From Neckera pumila (lineage: Eukaryota; Streptophyta; Bryopsida; Hypnales; Neckeraceae), in assembly GCA_963969595.1 (NCBI GenBank), contig OZ018408.1:21387823-21451822 (forward strand): a stretch of 64,000 nt of DNA, read 5' to 3'. Positions 24,494 to 37,786 of this stretch are shown here, piece by piece (within the stretch, counting starts at the first letter, position 1; each line of letters opens with the position of its first letter). The notes under the pieces were generated by a model, which searched no databases, was not told the DNA's origin, and saw only the letters and a list, made by a program, of their open reading frames with translations. The translations under genes were made by a program, and so were the position numbers.

Positions 24494-25418
24494 TCCTAAA
24501 GGACCATTGTCCCTTCAAGGGACAAATGGAAATCTTGGGCAGGTACCTACGGGCTGAAATTTTGTCTTGATTTTTTAACCTTTTTTTAAGATAGAAAAAT
24601 TGATTAACTTTGTAGGAATATCATTATTTTTTCAATTGGTGCCCGGAAAAAAATGTTATGCTCCAAATAGCTCAGAACTTGGAAAAGGGAGGGAGGAGAG
24701 GGGGCAACAAAAAAATTTACAAAAAATTATATTAAATTTTTTTTTCTCTTATAGATTGTATTTTTGTCTACTTGGAAAGCTTTGATTCATTCCATTAAGA
24801 TTTTTTATGAGAAAATTATGGAGAATCTTATTTTTTGGACAATTAGAACATTTTATTGAAATAATAACTTACAAGATTCATTTATGAATGCAATTTTTAC
24901 AATTTTTGAAAATCAAAACAAAAACTATAGGGTTAAGTTTGCTTGATACAAAAATCTCACCATTAGCATTAGCACATTTTAATTCTATTTTAGAGATATT
25001 AATAATTTAGATTTTCCTTTGATCTTGGATGTACTTCTGTTTAATATTTATTTAAAGTATAAAAACTATTTTCTTATATATGTATTTTTTCCTAGACTTT
25101 CAATTCAATTTACCACCATATTGATTTAAAACTTGAGACTCTACAATGTAAAAAATTAAAGTTAAGAAGGTTCAAAGTCACATAATCTAGTCCAACAATG
25201 TGATGAAAAACTAGATTTTTTTACTTTAAACGCAGATATCTTGCAATTTGTGTGGTCAAAAATTTTGAAATTTTTTCTACACATTTTCATACTAGTTAGG
25301 TATAAGATCCTACAATTTGATGTGCAAAAAAATAATTTTCAAATTTTCTTACTCTTCACTATAGAAATGACAATTTTAAGTGTTTTTTGGCTAAATAAAG
25401 GCCCTGGTCTTTTAGAGA
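24494..25418 (+). mobile_element. Non-autonomous piggyBac-like element (about 925 bp)
   Basis: Starts CCTAAAGGACCATTGTCCC and ends GGTCTTTTAGAG before TTGA. Collinear with the preceding copy in the same orientation, 196 bp downstream, but clearly diverged, so separate insertions rather than a recent duplication. Confidence 0.75.
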
Positions 25419-26007
25419 TTGAAGGCCTTGGGTCGGATTCTAGAGCATAATTTTCAATTCATGTATTTTTGAATTTTCTGAATGCTCAATTAAAAAATTA
25501 TAAAAACGTGTATGCTTTTCTTTCTCTTCCTTTTTTTCTTATTTAAAAAAAAATTATTTTTTTATTTTTTATTTTCCTATTTATTCTACTTTCTTTTTAA
25601 AAGTTTTTTTTAATCTTTTTTTACTTTATTTTATTTTTATATAGATGTAATCAAACGTAATTTAATTTTTTTTAGAATTTTGAAGGTAAGTAGGCAACAT
25701 CTTGAAAGCCTATTATTAAATACACCTGAACTTGTATTTACTAAATCTATTTTTTTATATGAGCTCAAAAAGTGTACCAATTAGATCACAATGTTAACTT
25801 AATGCTTCCTTTAAGATTTTTACATTCTAAAAAGTGAACCAATATGGCGGTTTATAGGGGGGGACTAAACTCCTTGTCATAATTCCATTCCCTTGGTGGG
25901 ATAGAGGGAGGGCATAGATAAGGTCGTAACCTACCATCTCTTTGCCATAGTATTGTAGTATGCTAATAAACTGAACTTTCAAGAGCTCATTGCCTTTTTG
26001 GAAAAGC
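25419..26007. other. Intergenic, T-rich, no gene recognised
   Basis: Long homopolymer-rich T/A stretch (25500-25680) followed by unremarkable sequence. Confidence 0.3.
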
Positions 26008-26011
26008 TTAA

Positions 26012-26582
26012 CTCCAAAAGTCCCAAGGTCATTTTTCTGTCAAAAAACACTCAAACACTCATTGCCATTTCTATTGCGTTCACCCAAGAAAACCAATTTT
26101 TTTAGAGTCTAAACACAAAATCTTGTACTTCACTTGTCTGAGATCATGTGGTAAAAATTTCATCAAATTTGACCATACGGATTGGAAAATATTAGCTTTC
26201 AAAGTTTGACAAAAAGTTTTTTCAAGAACATGCTTAGATTGCTTGATAAACAAGATTGTCCATAACTTTGTCATCCTTGTCCAAATAGAATGAATCAAAG
26301 CTTCAAATGTAGACAAAAATATAATCTTTGAGAAAAATATTAAAAACCAAAAAATTCTTTTGGGGGTATTTTTGGGCAGCTGCTCCTCAAGCTATTTCTT
26401 AGACTTAAAGTGGCATAACTTTTGCTCCCGGACATTGATTGGAATAAAAACTATATTGCCATAAAGCTAATCTCATTTCTTATTTTAAACCTTTAAGGAA
26501 AAAAAATCAAGTCAAAAATTGAGATTACACAAGCCTATCTGAATCCCAAGAGTCTCCTATAGGGACTATGGGACTTTAGGGA
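26012..26582 (-). mobile_element. Non-autonomous piggyBac-like element (571 bp, internally deleted)
   Basis: Flanked by TTAA at 26008-26011 and 26583-26586. Reverse orientation relative to its neighbours. The left 200 bases match the left end of the large 12.27-kb element (GATCATGTGGTAAAAATTT is shared). Confidence 0.8.
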
Positions 26583-26802
26583 TTAATTCCTTGAAGTAAT
26601 TTTTCATAAATTATATTCTGTAATAGGAAGAAAAAAAGTGGCTTTCAACCCAAGTAGTTTCATGATTTGGAAACCTTCATGAAATTAGTTACAAATTTCT
26701 TGAAGTTGATATGTAGCGGTCACTAAAAGCAACCAACTCCTCAAAATCTTGCATCTAATTTCTGAGGTGAACGCAATGGAAGTGGCAATTTTGATTGTTC
26801 TT

Positions 26803-27064
26803 CATTAGAGGACATTTGAGGCTTCTAGAAGACCATTCCAGGCCCATTCCCAATGCTATCCCAATTCTGTGAACAGCCGGTACGGGCTGTCAGATTTTTT
26901 TTTTCTTCCCAAATATCATTCTGAGCAAATTTATTTATTTATTTATTCCAAAAATGACATGGCACAGTGTCGACCACATCAACCAGCTGCTTCCCCTGCG
27001 TTCCCACAGTCTAAGAACGCAAGGGAACTCGCAGTCTTCTAGAGGCCTCAAATGTCCCCTAATG
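26803..27064. mobile_element. MITE with long inverted ends (262 bp)
   Basis: Left CATTAGAGGACATTTGAGGC, right (complemented) CATTAGGGGACATTTGAGGC, continuing to TCTAGAAGAC: about 30 bp of near-perfect inverted repeat. If TA is the target duplication, the element proper starts at GAGGACATTTG. The centre is T-rich, with GC-rich arms. Confidence 0.75.
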
Positions 27065-28708
27065 GGATAGAAAAGTAGCTTTAGATTGTAGGGGTTGAAG
27101 AAGGCAATAATATTTTTACTCTTTCAATGAACAATAGTCATAAATTTACTTTAAAATGTTCTTAAAGGTATCAATGGCAAAAATATCCTTTTCTTGTATA
27201 AAGTTATAAACATACCTGGCTACATTTTGTAATACATGCTAAAGTGGTTGTATATAATTATAATATGTATTCTAAAACAAATCCCTCTGTATTCTTGTGA
27301 CACTTCAAGTACATCATATAGTGTCCAAGAAATGAATTAAAAGAAATAGATTTTGCTTACACTTTTATTTTAATTCAACCAAAAATCAAGTGATTTTTAT
27401 ATTATAAACAATGATGTATTGGTTAAAGGCTCAATGCTTAATTAATTTCAAACTACAAAGATCCCAATCCTTCATTTAATTATGTCTTGCCAAACTTTAG
27501 TCCTAGTTTTTAACTTCTATGGAAGTTTTTGCTTGAAAACAAATTCCTTGAGACAAAGAAAAGTTTAATCCAATTTAAGGAGAAGCAACCAAAATTGAAG
27601 AGGTAACTATCAAAATTGAAGAGGTAGTATTAAGCATTACCTTTCTCAATTTAGCTTACGTAATATATTTTAAGGTGCACTACCTGCCAAGGAAAACATG
27701 ACACCTATATTGACACCTTCAAATTCAAAATTCCATCATGAGTAGTTTTATTAATTCTTTATTTAATTCTGCAGTGTTCAATTTCTAAACAACGAACAGG
27801 TTGATATTAATCTTTCTGTCATTTTAATTTTTGAAGTTAGTTTATAAAGTTGTGGTCCTATGTAATAAGTGAACTTGGTGTCATTAGAGTACAAATTTTC
27901 TTTAAATCACAAATGTGAAATTATGTGAAGTGGTTGATGCAGCCAAAATTTCAGGGACTCGAGTTCAAAAGTGGTTTTACAAAAATGACGTCATAGAGTT
28001 CAGAACAATGAACTTTCAAAAAATCACCATGTCAAGAGAACCTCAATTCAAATCCACTCTAGCAAATTTTACTCAAAAAATGATAATATTTTTTGTGTAA
28101 TGGAATTTAGAAAGAATTATGAAATTTCCTTTCAAAATTAATTTTAAAAATATTGGTGATAGCATTCTCTTGGTAAATGTAACCATATGGATGGAATCTG
28201 AAATTAAAAATTTGTACCTTATTTTTGTACATCAATTCCAAAATATTGTTTGAAATATTATATTATGATGATTTCTCTCAAATCATCAATTCCGAGATCA
28301 CTATGCACCTTTATAGAATGACTAATGTGTAGAGTTACAATCATTTCGAGAAAAAAGGTATACATTTTAAATATGAAAAAAAGAAATCTGAAATTTGATT
28401 ACAGAACATTCCAACCTAATTTTGTTGTAAAGAAATTAAATTTTTTTTTTGAAAAAATAGATGAATATGGATGTTAATATTGATTTCCAAATTTTTTAAT
28501 TAATATTTAAAACTAATAAAGAAAAATACTTATCTTCATGACTAAGTGAAATTTACAAATTAATAAGGGTTAACTCAAAATAAAAAGCGTTTTCTTCATT
28601 TTATAAACTCAACGAAAAAAGTTCCATAGAAAAATGCTTTTTTCCATATTATAGTCTTAGATGAAGTCATTCAAAAGGACATTTTGGAACCTCAACAAGA
28701 TTTTAGAT
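27065..28708. other. AT-rich intergenic, no gene recognised
   Basis: Nothing recognisable on either strand; only short chance frames. Confidence 0.3.
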
Positions 28709-28712
28709 TTAG

Positions 28713-29620
28713 CCCTAAAAAGCCCATTGTCCCTTTGGGGGGAAAATGGGATTTTGGATAGGTAACTATAGGCTGAATTCTTGTTGTAACTTTTCAAATT
28801 TTTTTTGGAAAGATAAAAATACTGCTGAGCTTTATGGTAATATATTTCTTTTTTCAATCGGTGCTCGAGAAAAAAAGTTATGCCCAAATAAGCTCAAAAC
28901 AACCTTCGTGGGACAGCAAAACAAATTTTGCAAATTTTGCAAATTTTTATTTATTTTTATTTTTATAGATTATATTTTTGTCTATTTGGAAATCTTTGAT
29001 TCATTTCATTTGGATTTTTTTATGAGAAAGTTATAGACAATCTTGTTTTTTCGGGCACTTAGAGCATCTTCCTTGAAAAAAATAACTTGTAGGATTCAGT
29101 TCTAAATGCAATTTTTACATTTCTTCAAAAAAAAGTTTCACAAGGTTTAGCTTTTTTGCTAAAACAATCTCATGATTGGAATTAGTGCTTTTTATTCCAC
29201 ATAAAGGATATTGATAATTTAGATTTTCATTCTATTTCATACCTACTTCTACTTAACAGTTTTTTTTATAATGAAAATTAAGTTTTTTTGGATTTTTTTT
29301 CACCTAGACTCTCAACTCAATTCTCCAATATAAGGATTTAAAGCTCAAAACTCTAAAGTTCAGAACATTTAAGTTAAAAATGTTCAAAGTCATAAAATCT
29401 AGTCTTGCAAAGTGTTGAAAAACTTGTTTTCTTCACTTTAAACGTAGTCTGTGCGGTCAAGAATTTTGAAATTTTTTCCACACATTCTCATAATATTTTG
29501 GTGTAAGATCCTACAATTAGATGTGCAAAAACAATATTTTTTGATTTTTTTTACTCTTTGCTATAAAAATGACAATTTTGGGTGTTTTGGGACAGAAAAA
29601 AGGCCTTGGGTATTTAGGGG
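28713..29620 (+). mobile_element. Non-autonomous piggyBac-like element (908 bp)
   Basis: Starts CCCTAAAAAGCCCATTGTCC, ends CTTGGGTATTTAGGGG. Flanks are TTAG and TTCA, decayed from TTAA. The interior is collinear with the copies at 23382 and 24494. Confidence 0.75.
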
Positions 29621-30525
29621 TTCAAGCACTACATCTCATACTCTTTTTTTAAGGCTCACCAAAGTAGACCACATTCTTTGATACATTGTAGATATTGTAG
29701 ATGTTGAAGTTTTAAATTTTGTTGGAATTTCTCCCCCTAACTTGAAATATATAAGGAAAATAAAATGAAATTGACTTTTTATAGACATTAAACAAAGTTC
29801 ATTGCAATGCAATGGCGTCAAAAAATGTTTCATAAAGCTACAAGATTTCATTGAAGGTGTGTATACATCATTTAATCTCATATATATGTAAATAATGCAT
29901 AGTATCACAGAAATATGTCACAATTTCATCTACAACCAGATGGTCACCTTTCATTCAATTTTTCATCTATGTTTTGGAGTTTAAAATAGGAGCCCACATT
30001 ACAAAGTTTGATGTTGCCAGATTTGCAATACAGTGTACAATTGTATGTGCATATATATGTGCTTGCTGTTAGTGTTAAAAAAATGTACCTTCCCATGATG
30101 TCCTTGGGTAAAAGTTTAGAATTCCATGATCCAAAAAATGGATGACTAATTTAAATAAGTATAAAAATATGTTAGTTTTGAATTACCAAAGATACAAACC
30201 AAACAAAATATATAATATCAACAACCATGGCATGATAAACTATTTTAGTAGTTCCTATTCCAAGTTTTTTTCTAATATTTTTGTAATTAAAGGTACCAAT
30301 TCAATCTCTCAACTATGGCAATGTTGTTGAACAAATATGAAAATAACTCCTATACAAAAAAATCAATTATTGATAAAATGCACTGTAAAATTTTCTTTCC
30401 CTTGAAACACATGGACCATTTCTACGCAGTAAAAAAGTTTGATTAAGATAACTACATCTAAAATGAACTGCTCCTCAATATCAAAATATTCTTGAAGGAA
30501 AAATAAATTGGGAGGAAACCAAAAA
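29621..30525. other. Intergenic, no gene recognised
   Basis: AT-rich, no recognised motif. Confidence 0.3.
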
Positions 30526-30529
30526 TGGT

Positions 30530-30915
30530 GCACATTAAAGGACAAGTGCAAGATGGATTTAAGGCCCATTTCAAGTAGTGCACAATTTTATTAATAGATT
30601 TATGGAGGTGGCACCTCACAAGCGATCCATTTTGGATATACTTTCGATTGGTTTAACTTCTTCTCTTTGACATTTCTTCATGTGCATCAAATTGATTATA
30701 GCATCATCTAGATGGCACTTTTAGCACCCTACACTTTGTATCTTTGAAAATTTGTAACTAATTCAAAATGTGTCCAAAAATTATAGAACCACTTGCATTT
30801 TGATTCATAGTCCTTCACCTCTGTACATAAATTGTTGTTCATTTTCTAAAGCATATTTTCATGCCACAAGGCTTGAACTATGCAATTTTACGTGTAGTTA
30901 CCTTATCCAACTGCA
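30530..30915 (+). repeat. Dispersed repeat, copy 1
   Basis: Collinear with 49740-50160. Shared blocks include TTCTTCATGTGCATCAAAT, CACCCTACAC-TTG-ATCTT, AACCACTTGCATTTTGATTC and TTCATTTTxTAAAGCATATT. Noncoding; the class is undetermined. It begins near a GTGCAC-rich motif as does copy 2. Confidence 0.75.
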
Positions 30916-31983
30916 AACTATCCTTTTTTATAGAGCATGTTGCTGGGGCTATGCAGTAATAGAGATTTATGCATTTAGAGAGGTAGAATAATGGCGACCT
31001 AACTAATATCGACTCTAACTACACTACTTTTCAAATAACATGTTTGAAATTGGGTGCACCTACAAATTCCCTTGTAGCATATTGTACACTAAGACAAGTT
31101 TTATTGTATGTATTGTATATCATCATCTAAAATTTCAAATTATAAAAAATTGTACTTGTATTTATTCTTGTTGCAAACATTGAAAACAAATAAGTAAAAA
31201 TAGCAAAAACAATTTAAACTATATGAAATTTTCTCAAGAGGTATAAGTAGCAATGGAGATTAGTAGAAAAGATTTGAATTGATTAGTTTTAATTTTTACA
31301 CCAAAAATAGTGATAGCAAAAAAATTGAAGTCAGCATTGGTTATGAAACCTAATTTTTATATTATTTATAAATTTTTGGTATTGTTTATTAGTGGGAAAA
31401 AAAAAATAGAGAGAGAGAAAGAGAGGGAATAGAATGGTATGATATGGAATTTTACCATAATTGAAAATTAGAATGATGAACTTCATTTAAATTTAAATTT
31501 AAAATCCATTTTCAAAGAAAAAAATATAAACTAAAAAGTACATCATACTATATAGTTGGATCCAAATGCATGGAACTTCTAATAGCAATATTTCTTTAAA
31601 TATTTGGTTTCCTCCAAATTCAAGATTAAGTATAAACATATCTTCTCAAGCTTCATCCTCTTAGTTTAAATGAGATACCAAAAGTGGTTATATTAGAAGT
31701 TACAATTAGAGTTTAGGGAAGTGTATACATTTTTGGATGAAGGACCTTTAGGATTAAACATTTATGATTTTTTTTTCTTTTTTACCAAATGGAACAAGCT
31801 GTTGCATTAAAATAAGATCACAGTACAAGATAGCCAAGCCACAAAGGCTGGTCAAATTTATGACCGTTTTAGACTTCACATGGACATAAAAGCAAACTTA
31901 TTCAAATATGGCTTTGAGCAATGGAAATTGTCCATATGTTTCAAAAATAAATAAATAAATAAATAAATAAATTAATTAATTAA
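30916..31983. other. Intergenic with an (AAAT)n run
   Basis: No gene recognised. A simple AAAT repeat lies at about 31945-31980, immediately left of the next element. Confidence 0.35.
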
Positions 31984-33270
31984 AAGAGTAAAGGCCCATT
32001 CTCACTTGGCTCTATACAGGAGTGTTGGTAAAACATAAAAGTGAAAATTGTTGCTCTGAGGACAGGTTTGACAGAGGCAAGGCATGAATTTTTAGGCCCC
32101 ATAATTTCTGGGCATAGGGTAATGCCGTGTTGTTATAATATGGGGCTTTTTGTAGTTTTTGGTCTTATGGGTAAAGTGCCAATGAGGAAAATGTCTTTAT
32201 GTTCAAGAAAGGTGTTCACAACAGGGAGTGTTTTTTTTCCGTGAGTGACCTTCACTTTGCTTTAGCCGCAACTTCTCCTGCGCTGCACTACCTGTCAGTC
32301 ACGTTGTTGCGCTCTTCAATTAGCTTGTCCCTTGTCACATTTGTTTCTACTAGCCGCCTTTCTCAAATTTGGTCTACATTTGCCCTCTACTTCTCTTATT
32401 GGAAGCAGAATTTGAAGTCACTGTAGAATTCAAAAACTCTCTCATCTTCTCTCACTGCACAAAGGCGTCCATTAAGGTTTCCATCATCGCCGTTCAGGCT
32501 TGTCTCTCCTATTCCGACATCACTTTGCCAAGGTAAGAACTTTTCCAAACTGGATATTTAATGTTCAAGAAGCATGAAAACAAACATTCTTTCAAAAATG
32601 CATGCAATTCAAACAAGGCCGCTCAAAGAAAGCTAAACTTCAACGGACGAAAGGGAAATGCAAACACAAATGCAAGAAACTGAATTCCAGTAATTCCTCA
32701 CGGAATGCAGCAACGGGTTCACAAATCATTCAGTGCAAAGGCTGCATTGCTATGTAAATATAGCATGCAGAAACATAAGAACATATAGCATGCAAATCGA
32801 ATTGAAAGTTCAAGTCAATAGATGTACCAGAAGAGCTATGGAGGGTGTCTTTGATTATGAATTGAAGGCGTAGAGTGTGCTGCGTCTGTTTATTCTGCTC
32901 AGCCGCCTCTTGCCTCCTTCTAAATGTGGTGGCAGCCTTCTGCAGAGCAAGCCAAAATGGAAATTTTCAAGAGCCACTCTTTCGTAATGGAGCTCCGCGA
33001 CAACAATTACAAAACATTGCAGGTAAACCCCCAAAATTTCTCTGAAATCTTTGTTTCGGTGAGGATGTCCCATTACAAAAAACCTGTTGCTCATGCCAAA
33101 AATTCTGCCTTACTATTGGCTACTTTGCACATAATACCGTAGTTTTGAATTTGCCAGTAGGGTTCACATAGGTTCAGGTGGTAAGACCACACCCTGGTGG
33201 GAATATGCGCGACTTTTCAGACGATAAGCACCGCTCTTTCTTAACCCGTAAGGCCCAATGAGAATGGGCC
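31984..33270. mobile_element. TTAA-bounded element containing gene-like sequence
   Basis: The left end carries AAGGCCCATTCTCACTTGG (from 31990) and the right end, complemented, GGCCCATTCTCATTGGG. TTAA sits at 31980-31983 and 33271-33274. The interior from about 32040 is less AT-rich than the surroundings and includes an exon-like piece at 32957-33022. This frame starts MEIFKSHSFVMELRDNNYKT and ends at a clean ...TTGCAG-GTAAAC donor. I infer a transposon that captured genic DNA; the source gene is not recognised. Confidence 0.45.
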
Positions 33271-33274
33271 TTAA

Positions 33275-36055
33275 CTTTTAAAGCTTTAAGCAACTTAAAT
33301 ATTGCAGTATGAAAAAAGTGGCTTTGCAAGATTGCATGCATGTTTTACCAATTTCACATCGACATCAACTACTTTGAAGGTGAAAGTAAAACTGAAGTAT
33401 AAAAAAGATTGTCATGCATTCCGAAAATTAAAGATGTCACAGATTTTAGTATAATTTTTTACAATCATACAAAATTTCTATTATTTAGTTGAGGAAGACC
33501 GTGTTCCTGAATCAATGCAACTAAGTTGATGTAAGGTAATCAATATCAAAATGCCACCAAAAAGGCGTTTTAATATTTTGATTCATGTTATGGAAATCTA
33601 AAAATGTTTTGTTGGTTCTTGTTGGCAGTTAGAAAGGGTACTCTAGATTCTCATAGGAATGTTTTTTTTGAATTGTGAATGAATAAATTTAAATTTTGTT
33701 TATAAGTGCTCAAAATAGGTGTACCTAAAAGCAACCATAGACTGTCATGTACGGAGGCCGTGCATTTGTAATAAGAATCTATATGGGACGGTTGTGCAAT
33801 GGAGTCCTAGTTACTCACTTTGGTCTTGACATTTTACTAACCACACTACTATAATGGCCACTGAGTTTTGAATTATACAACACCATTACAATTTTCACAA
33901 TGGGTTTGCTCCCGTTTTGCCCGTAATGGGGTAGTTCACCTTACAATGTTAGAAGTTGTAGTAGAAATATATCTATTTAGAAATGGGATCTGACTAAGTG
34001 TGAAGTTCAAATGTGGTCAGGATTTGTATACACAATCAATACTAATTTGGTTATAAATAGGATTTTTAGAACCTTCAAAAAACATGCTAGCATAAATTTC
34101 ATTGCTTTGGGTATGTATGTTGTAAATTTATTAATTATGAGAAGGAAACTAAAAAGCAATATAAAAGAAGCGTGGTCTTCTAATAAGAGCTAATTATAGT
34201 TGCCTTTTTAAGAATGAAGAAGAAATATAGAAGATATATAATTGTGGTTTTTCAAAAAGATGATCACAAAAGGAAGTTGTACCATAAAAGTCTATAATTA
34301 TTCAAGTTTCCCTAAAATGTGATCTTTAGAGCTAAATAATGTTGTATTTCAAAAAATATGCCTATAAAGATATTATTCATCTGCATATTTTTTTTCTTTC
34401 ATATATTGATCTTGACTTTAAACTCCTTATTATAAATGTTCTTTTCTCTGATGTTTGGTAGATTACAATATAATCCAAATAGCAATGTATCTAGAATTTA
34501 CTAAAACTTCAAAAAAAGCTCCAACCAAGTGAAATTTGGCAAAAAAACCCGCAGCAATTACCAATCTAGTAGTACCTCATTTTCTTTGAAGCAATTGAAG
34601 TAGAAGCTTACAAAACACAAAAAGCATAACAGACACTAAACAGAAGAGAACTTGCGTGAGAGAGCACCAAACCCTAATTATCCAGATCCTTCACCTCCAA
34701 ATCAATGGCGCTTGTTTTTTCCTTTTGCAGCACTAATCAATAGTTGTCCCTGGTCCCTAATCAACAATCTGATTTTTTTGGGCAACAAGCGGGTGGCACA
34801 TACATGATTGTTACTACTTTTTGGTACATTGTAAGATATTTGCCATAGGCAATAATATCTAAAAAAAATAATAGTTTGTATTAATTTAGTCATGTTTAAG
34901 CATTTTGCTTCCATTACATCAATATTGAAATATTTGTGGTACTCTAGAAATCATGTACAAACTCTATTTCTCATATAGATGCTTGAATTAGAAATCTAGA
35001 AAAATGAACCATAACCATTGTAAATCCTAAATCCTATCATGCCTCCATCTTCTTCTAGAGACAAACTAAAGGAGGCGGTTTAAGGAGTAGCCTAGACTCT
35101 AGCCATAATGTTATAGGGATTGTAGTCATACTACGATTCTGAGAAAAGAACATTGTATGTTTCCAACCTTGGAAGCCCGCAATTACAAGGAGGACGAGTA
35201 TAGTTGGTGCCAATGCACGACCGTTGTTGACGGAGGAATGCTAAGTACAAAACTTGTTGGTTATTTGCTCGGTTATTGGCTCAAAAAAAGGAGAGCTGGA
35301 AATTTTTCAAACCTTGCAACTGTTAGGAATGGAGTTGGGGCCAAACGAAGCCAAAGCATTGGGGGTGCAAAACGTTTGAAGAAGACGGTTTACGATTGAG
35401 TGGTAGAAAGGAACTAATTGTAGTTGTCCTTGGTAGGGAAGCGTGTCTAAGGTTGAATATTAGGAGTCAGATTCCAAAACAAGTATTCTGCTAATGCTTC
35501 CGAACGGATTTCAAATCCGGTTGCTACTTTCCAATTCAACCATCCCAAATTCATCTCTTCCTCAATATAACCTAAACTAAGAAAGAATGATAATATAGGC
35601 GCGGTCAATCATGGTATGTCATCACACAATAACACGCTCTTCCATTAAAAGACAAGCATAGACTTAACATGAAGAGACATTGAAACGAAGCACTCATCAC
35701 TAGAAATCCTTCTTATATTAACGTATGTCAAGTGAAGGACATTGCTCCCTCACCAAGCTTAAGTTCAAGCTTTGATCGACTAACCGTAAATAACCGTCTT
35801 GTCTTCTACTAGTAAGCTCCGCTTCCCCTTCATCATGGGACCTTGTCCCTTGGAACGACGTAGTCGTGACATTGAGGTAATGCAAATGCTTGCCTTCTTC
35901 TAGTTTGTATTTGGCTTGTTTTATTAGGATTTTTGTGCATTCCTCTACGATCTGCATTGTGGTTCAATTCCCATGCGGTAGCACGCCTATTGACAATCAA
36001 AATGGACTGCGGCTATTAAGATGCCTATCTTTGTTGTTGATTTGTGGTTTGTAGT
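33275..36055. other. Intergenic, no gene recognised
   Basis: Several frames of 60-80 codons (for example 35157-35399 plus and 35718-35957 minus) carry no recognised motif. I see no repeat structure. Confidence 0.3.
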
Positions 36056-36060
36056 CATTA

Positions 36061-36422
36061 GAAAAAATGTTGGCCTCCCAGAGGGCTGCTCCGGAGTGAC
36101 AAACCAAGCTATTAAAAATCTTGTTATGTCACTCTAGCTGATTGCTGTGGTGAGCAATCAGCTTGCCCGCAGCAGTCAGCTTTCGCAAATTATTATTTTT
36201 TATTTTTTTATTTTTAAAATTTTTAAAATTTTATTTTAAGATTAAAAAATAATAATAATAATATTTTTTTATTCGGAATTCTGGATTCTTGCGCCATTGC
36301 CGCTGTAGTTTCAACAGGGCGGAAATAGATAAAAAAAAAACAATTTTTTAAGCAAAAAAAAGCAAATTTCAGGGTACCTTGGAGGACTGTGGAGAAGCCC
36401 TCCGAAGACCTGAAATTTCCTC
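36061..36422. mobile_element. MITE related to the 26.8-kb element
   Basis: Inverted ends CATTAGAAAAAATGTTGGCCT (left, trimmed) and CATTAGAGGAAATTTCAGGT (right, complemented), again with TA directly outside GAAAA/GAGGA. The interior has a GC-rich block (CAGCTGATTGCTG and GAGCAATCAGCTTG, itself an inverted repeat) and a T/A-rich block. Confidence 0.6.
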
Positions 36423-37498
36423 TAATGTGATCTTCTAACTATTTTAAATTCAGTTTTTTTCAAAATAATTATTTCACTATGCCTTAATGAGGTTTGAAAT
36501 CTTATTTTTAATACAATTTGTGCGTTTTGACAATGAGCGGCCAATTCCTCAACTTCAAATTATCCCATATCCTTTGGCAATTCATGATGGACAATTAATT
36601 TCATTATAAAAACAACCTCTCCACCCTTCATTTTCACCAAATGTCAATAAAGTAAATTTTCCATATTGCCATTAAATTTTTTTTTGATGGCAATGTAGAA
36701 GACATACTTCATTAACCTTTGCTTTATTTTTCAAAATTTGGTTAGAGTTCAATCAGCATCCAATTTTAAGGTGTTCAATAATTAGATTAAGGTGCATTAG
36801 AATACTTTAAATCTGATTATTGAACATTTATACTCGGATTCTGAGCCCTTGACAGATATTTGATAGCCTAATGGATGGTGAGTGAGAATAGGGGAAATAT
36901 GTATCCTTAAAAAGATCAATGGCGGGGTCTTTGAAGGGCTGCAAATCGCATTTTAGAGGCCCATTTTTCTTTAATGTATTCTTCCAGTATCTTGTTTTTC
37001 TACATTATGATTGCTGTCAATTCTGTCGTGGATTTCATTTGGGCGAAGTCCAATTTGTCGTTCACTTGGCTCTCCTACAAGGCTTTCTTAATAGCCTTTG
37101 TACACGTAGGATGTTCTTTGAAAATCTTATTAACTGGAACCTCAATATTTATTTGTAAGCCAAAAACAAACTTCTTAGTGCAAATTTTGGATTCTTGACT
37201 ATAGAATTGTGAATTCTTCTTGCTTGGTATTGAAAAAATTCAATGTCCTTCAATTGGCGGCCTACTTTGGGAAATCCTTGACAAGAAGCCAACAAGTTTA
37301 TAAGTGAATTCCAAATTATTTGCACTTTTGGTGGGGTAAAGCTCCTTGGCCATATGAAGCAAGCCTGCTAGAAAAGCTCCGCTTGGGTCCAATGACACAC
37401 TTGTTGGTACATGGAATAAAAGCAAGTGACATTATGTTTCACTAAACTCCACTTATTCACCAATGATATAGGTGCTCTGCAATTTCTTGGCCGTCTCT

Positions 37499-37786
37499 CA
37501 TCATGAAAGGAGATTCGGGCTTCTAAGAGCCGGACTGTGAGTTCCCGGATTGTGGGAACTTTGCAGGAATGTTGGGACGCTACCAAATGGCCAGGCTGAC
37601 GTGGCCAAGCGACTGCCATGTCAGAGTTTTTTTTTTTTTTTTTTTAATTTAGTATTCTTTTAACATTTTAATAATAATATGTATATTTTTTTTAATAACT
37701 TTTTTTTGACAGTTATGCTTTGTTCCTAGCATCACGAACAGCCTTGAAACGGTCTTCTAGAGGCTCAAACCTCATTTAATGTGTAA
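37499..37786. mobile_element. Diverged third member of the CATTAGAGG MITE family
   Basis: The left end has TCATGAAAGGAGATTCGGGC and the right, complemented, ATTAAATGAGGTTTGAGCC followed by TCTAGAAGACC. The central poly-T and flanking GC-rich arms match the layout of the copies at 26.8 and 36.1 kb. Confidence 0.45.
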
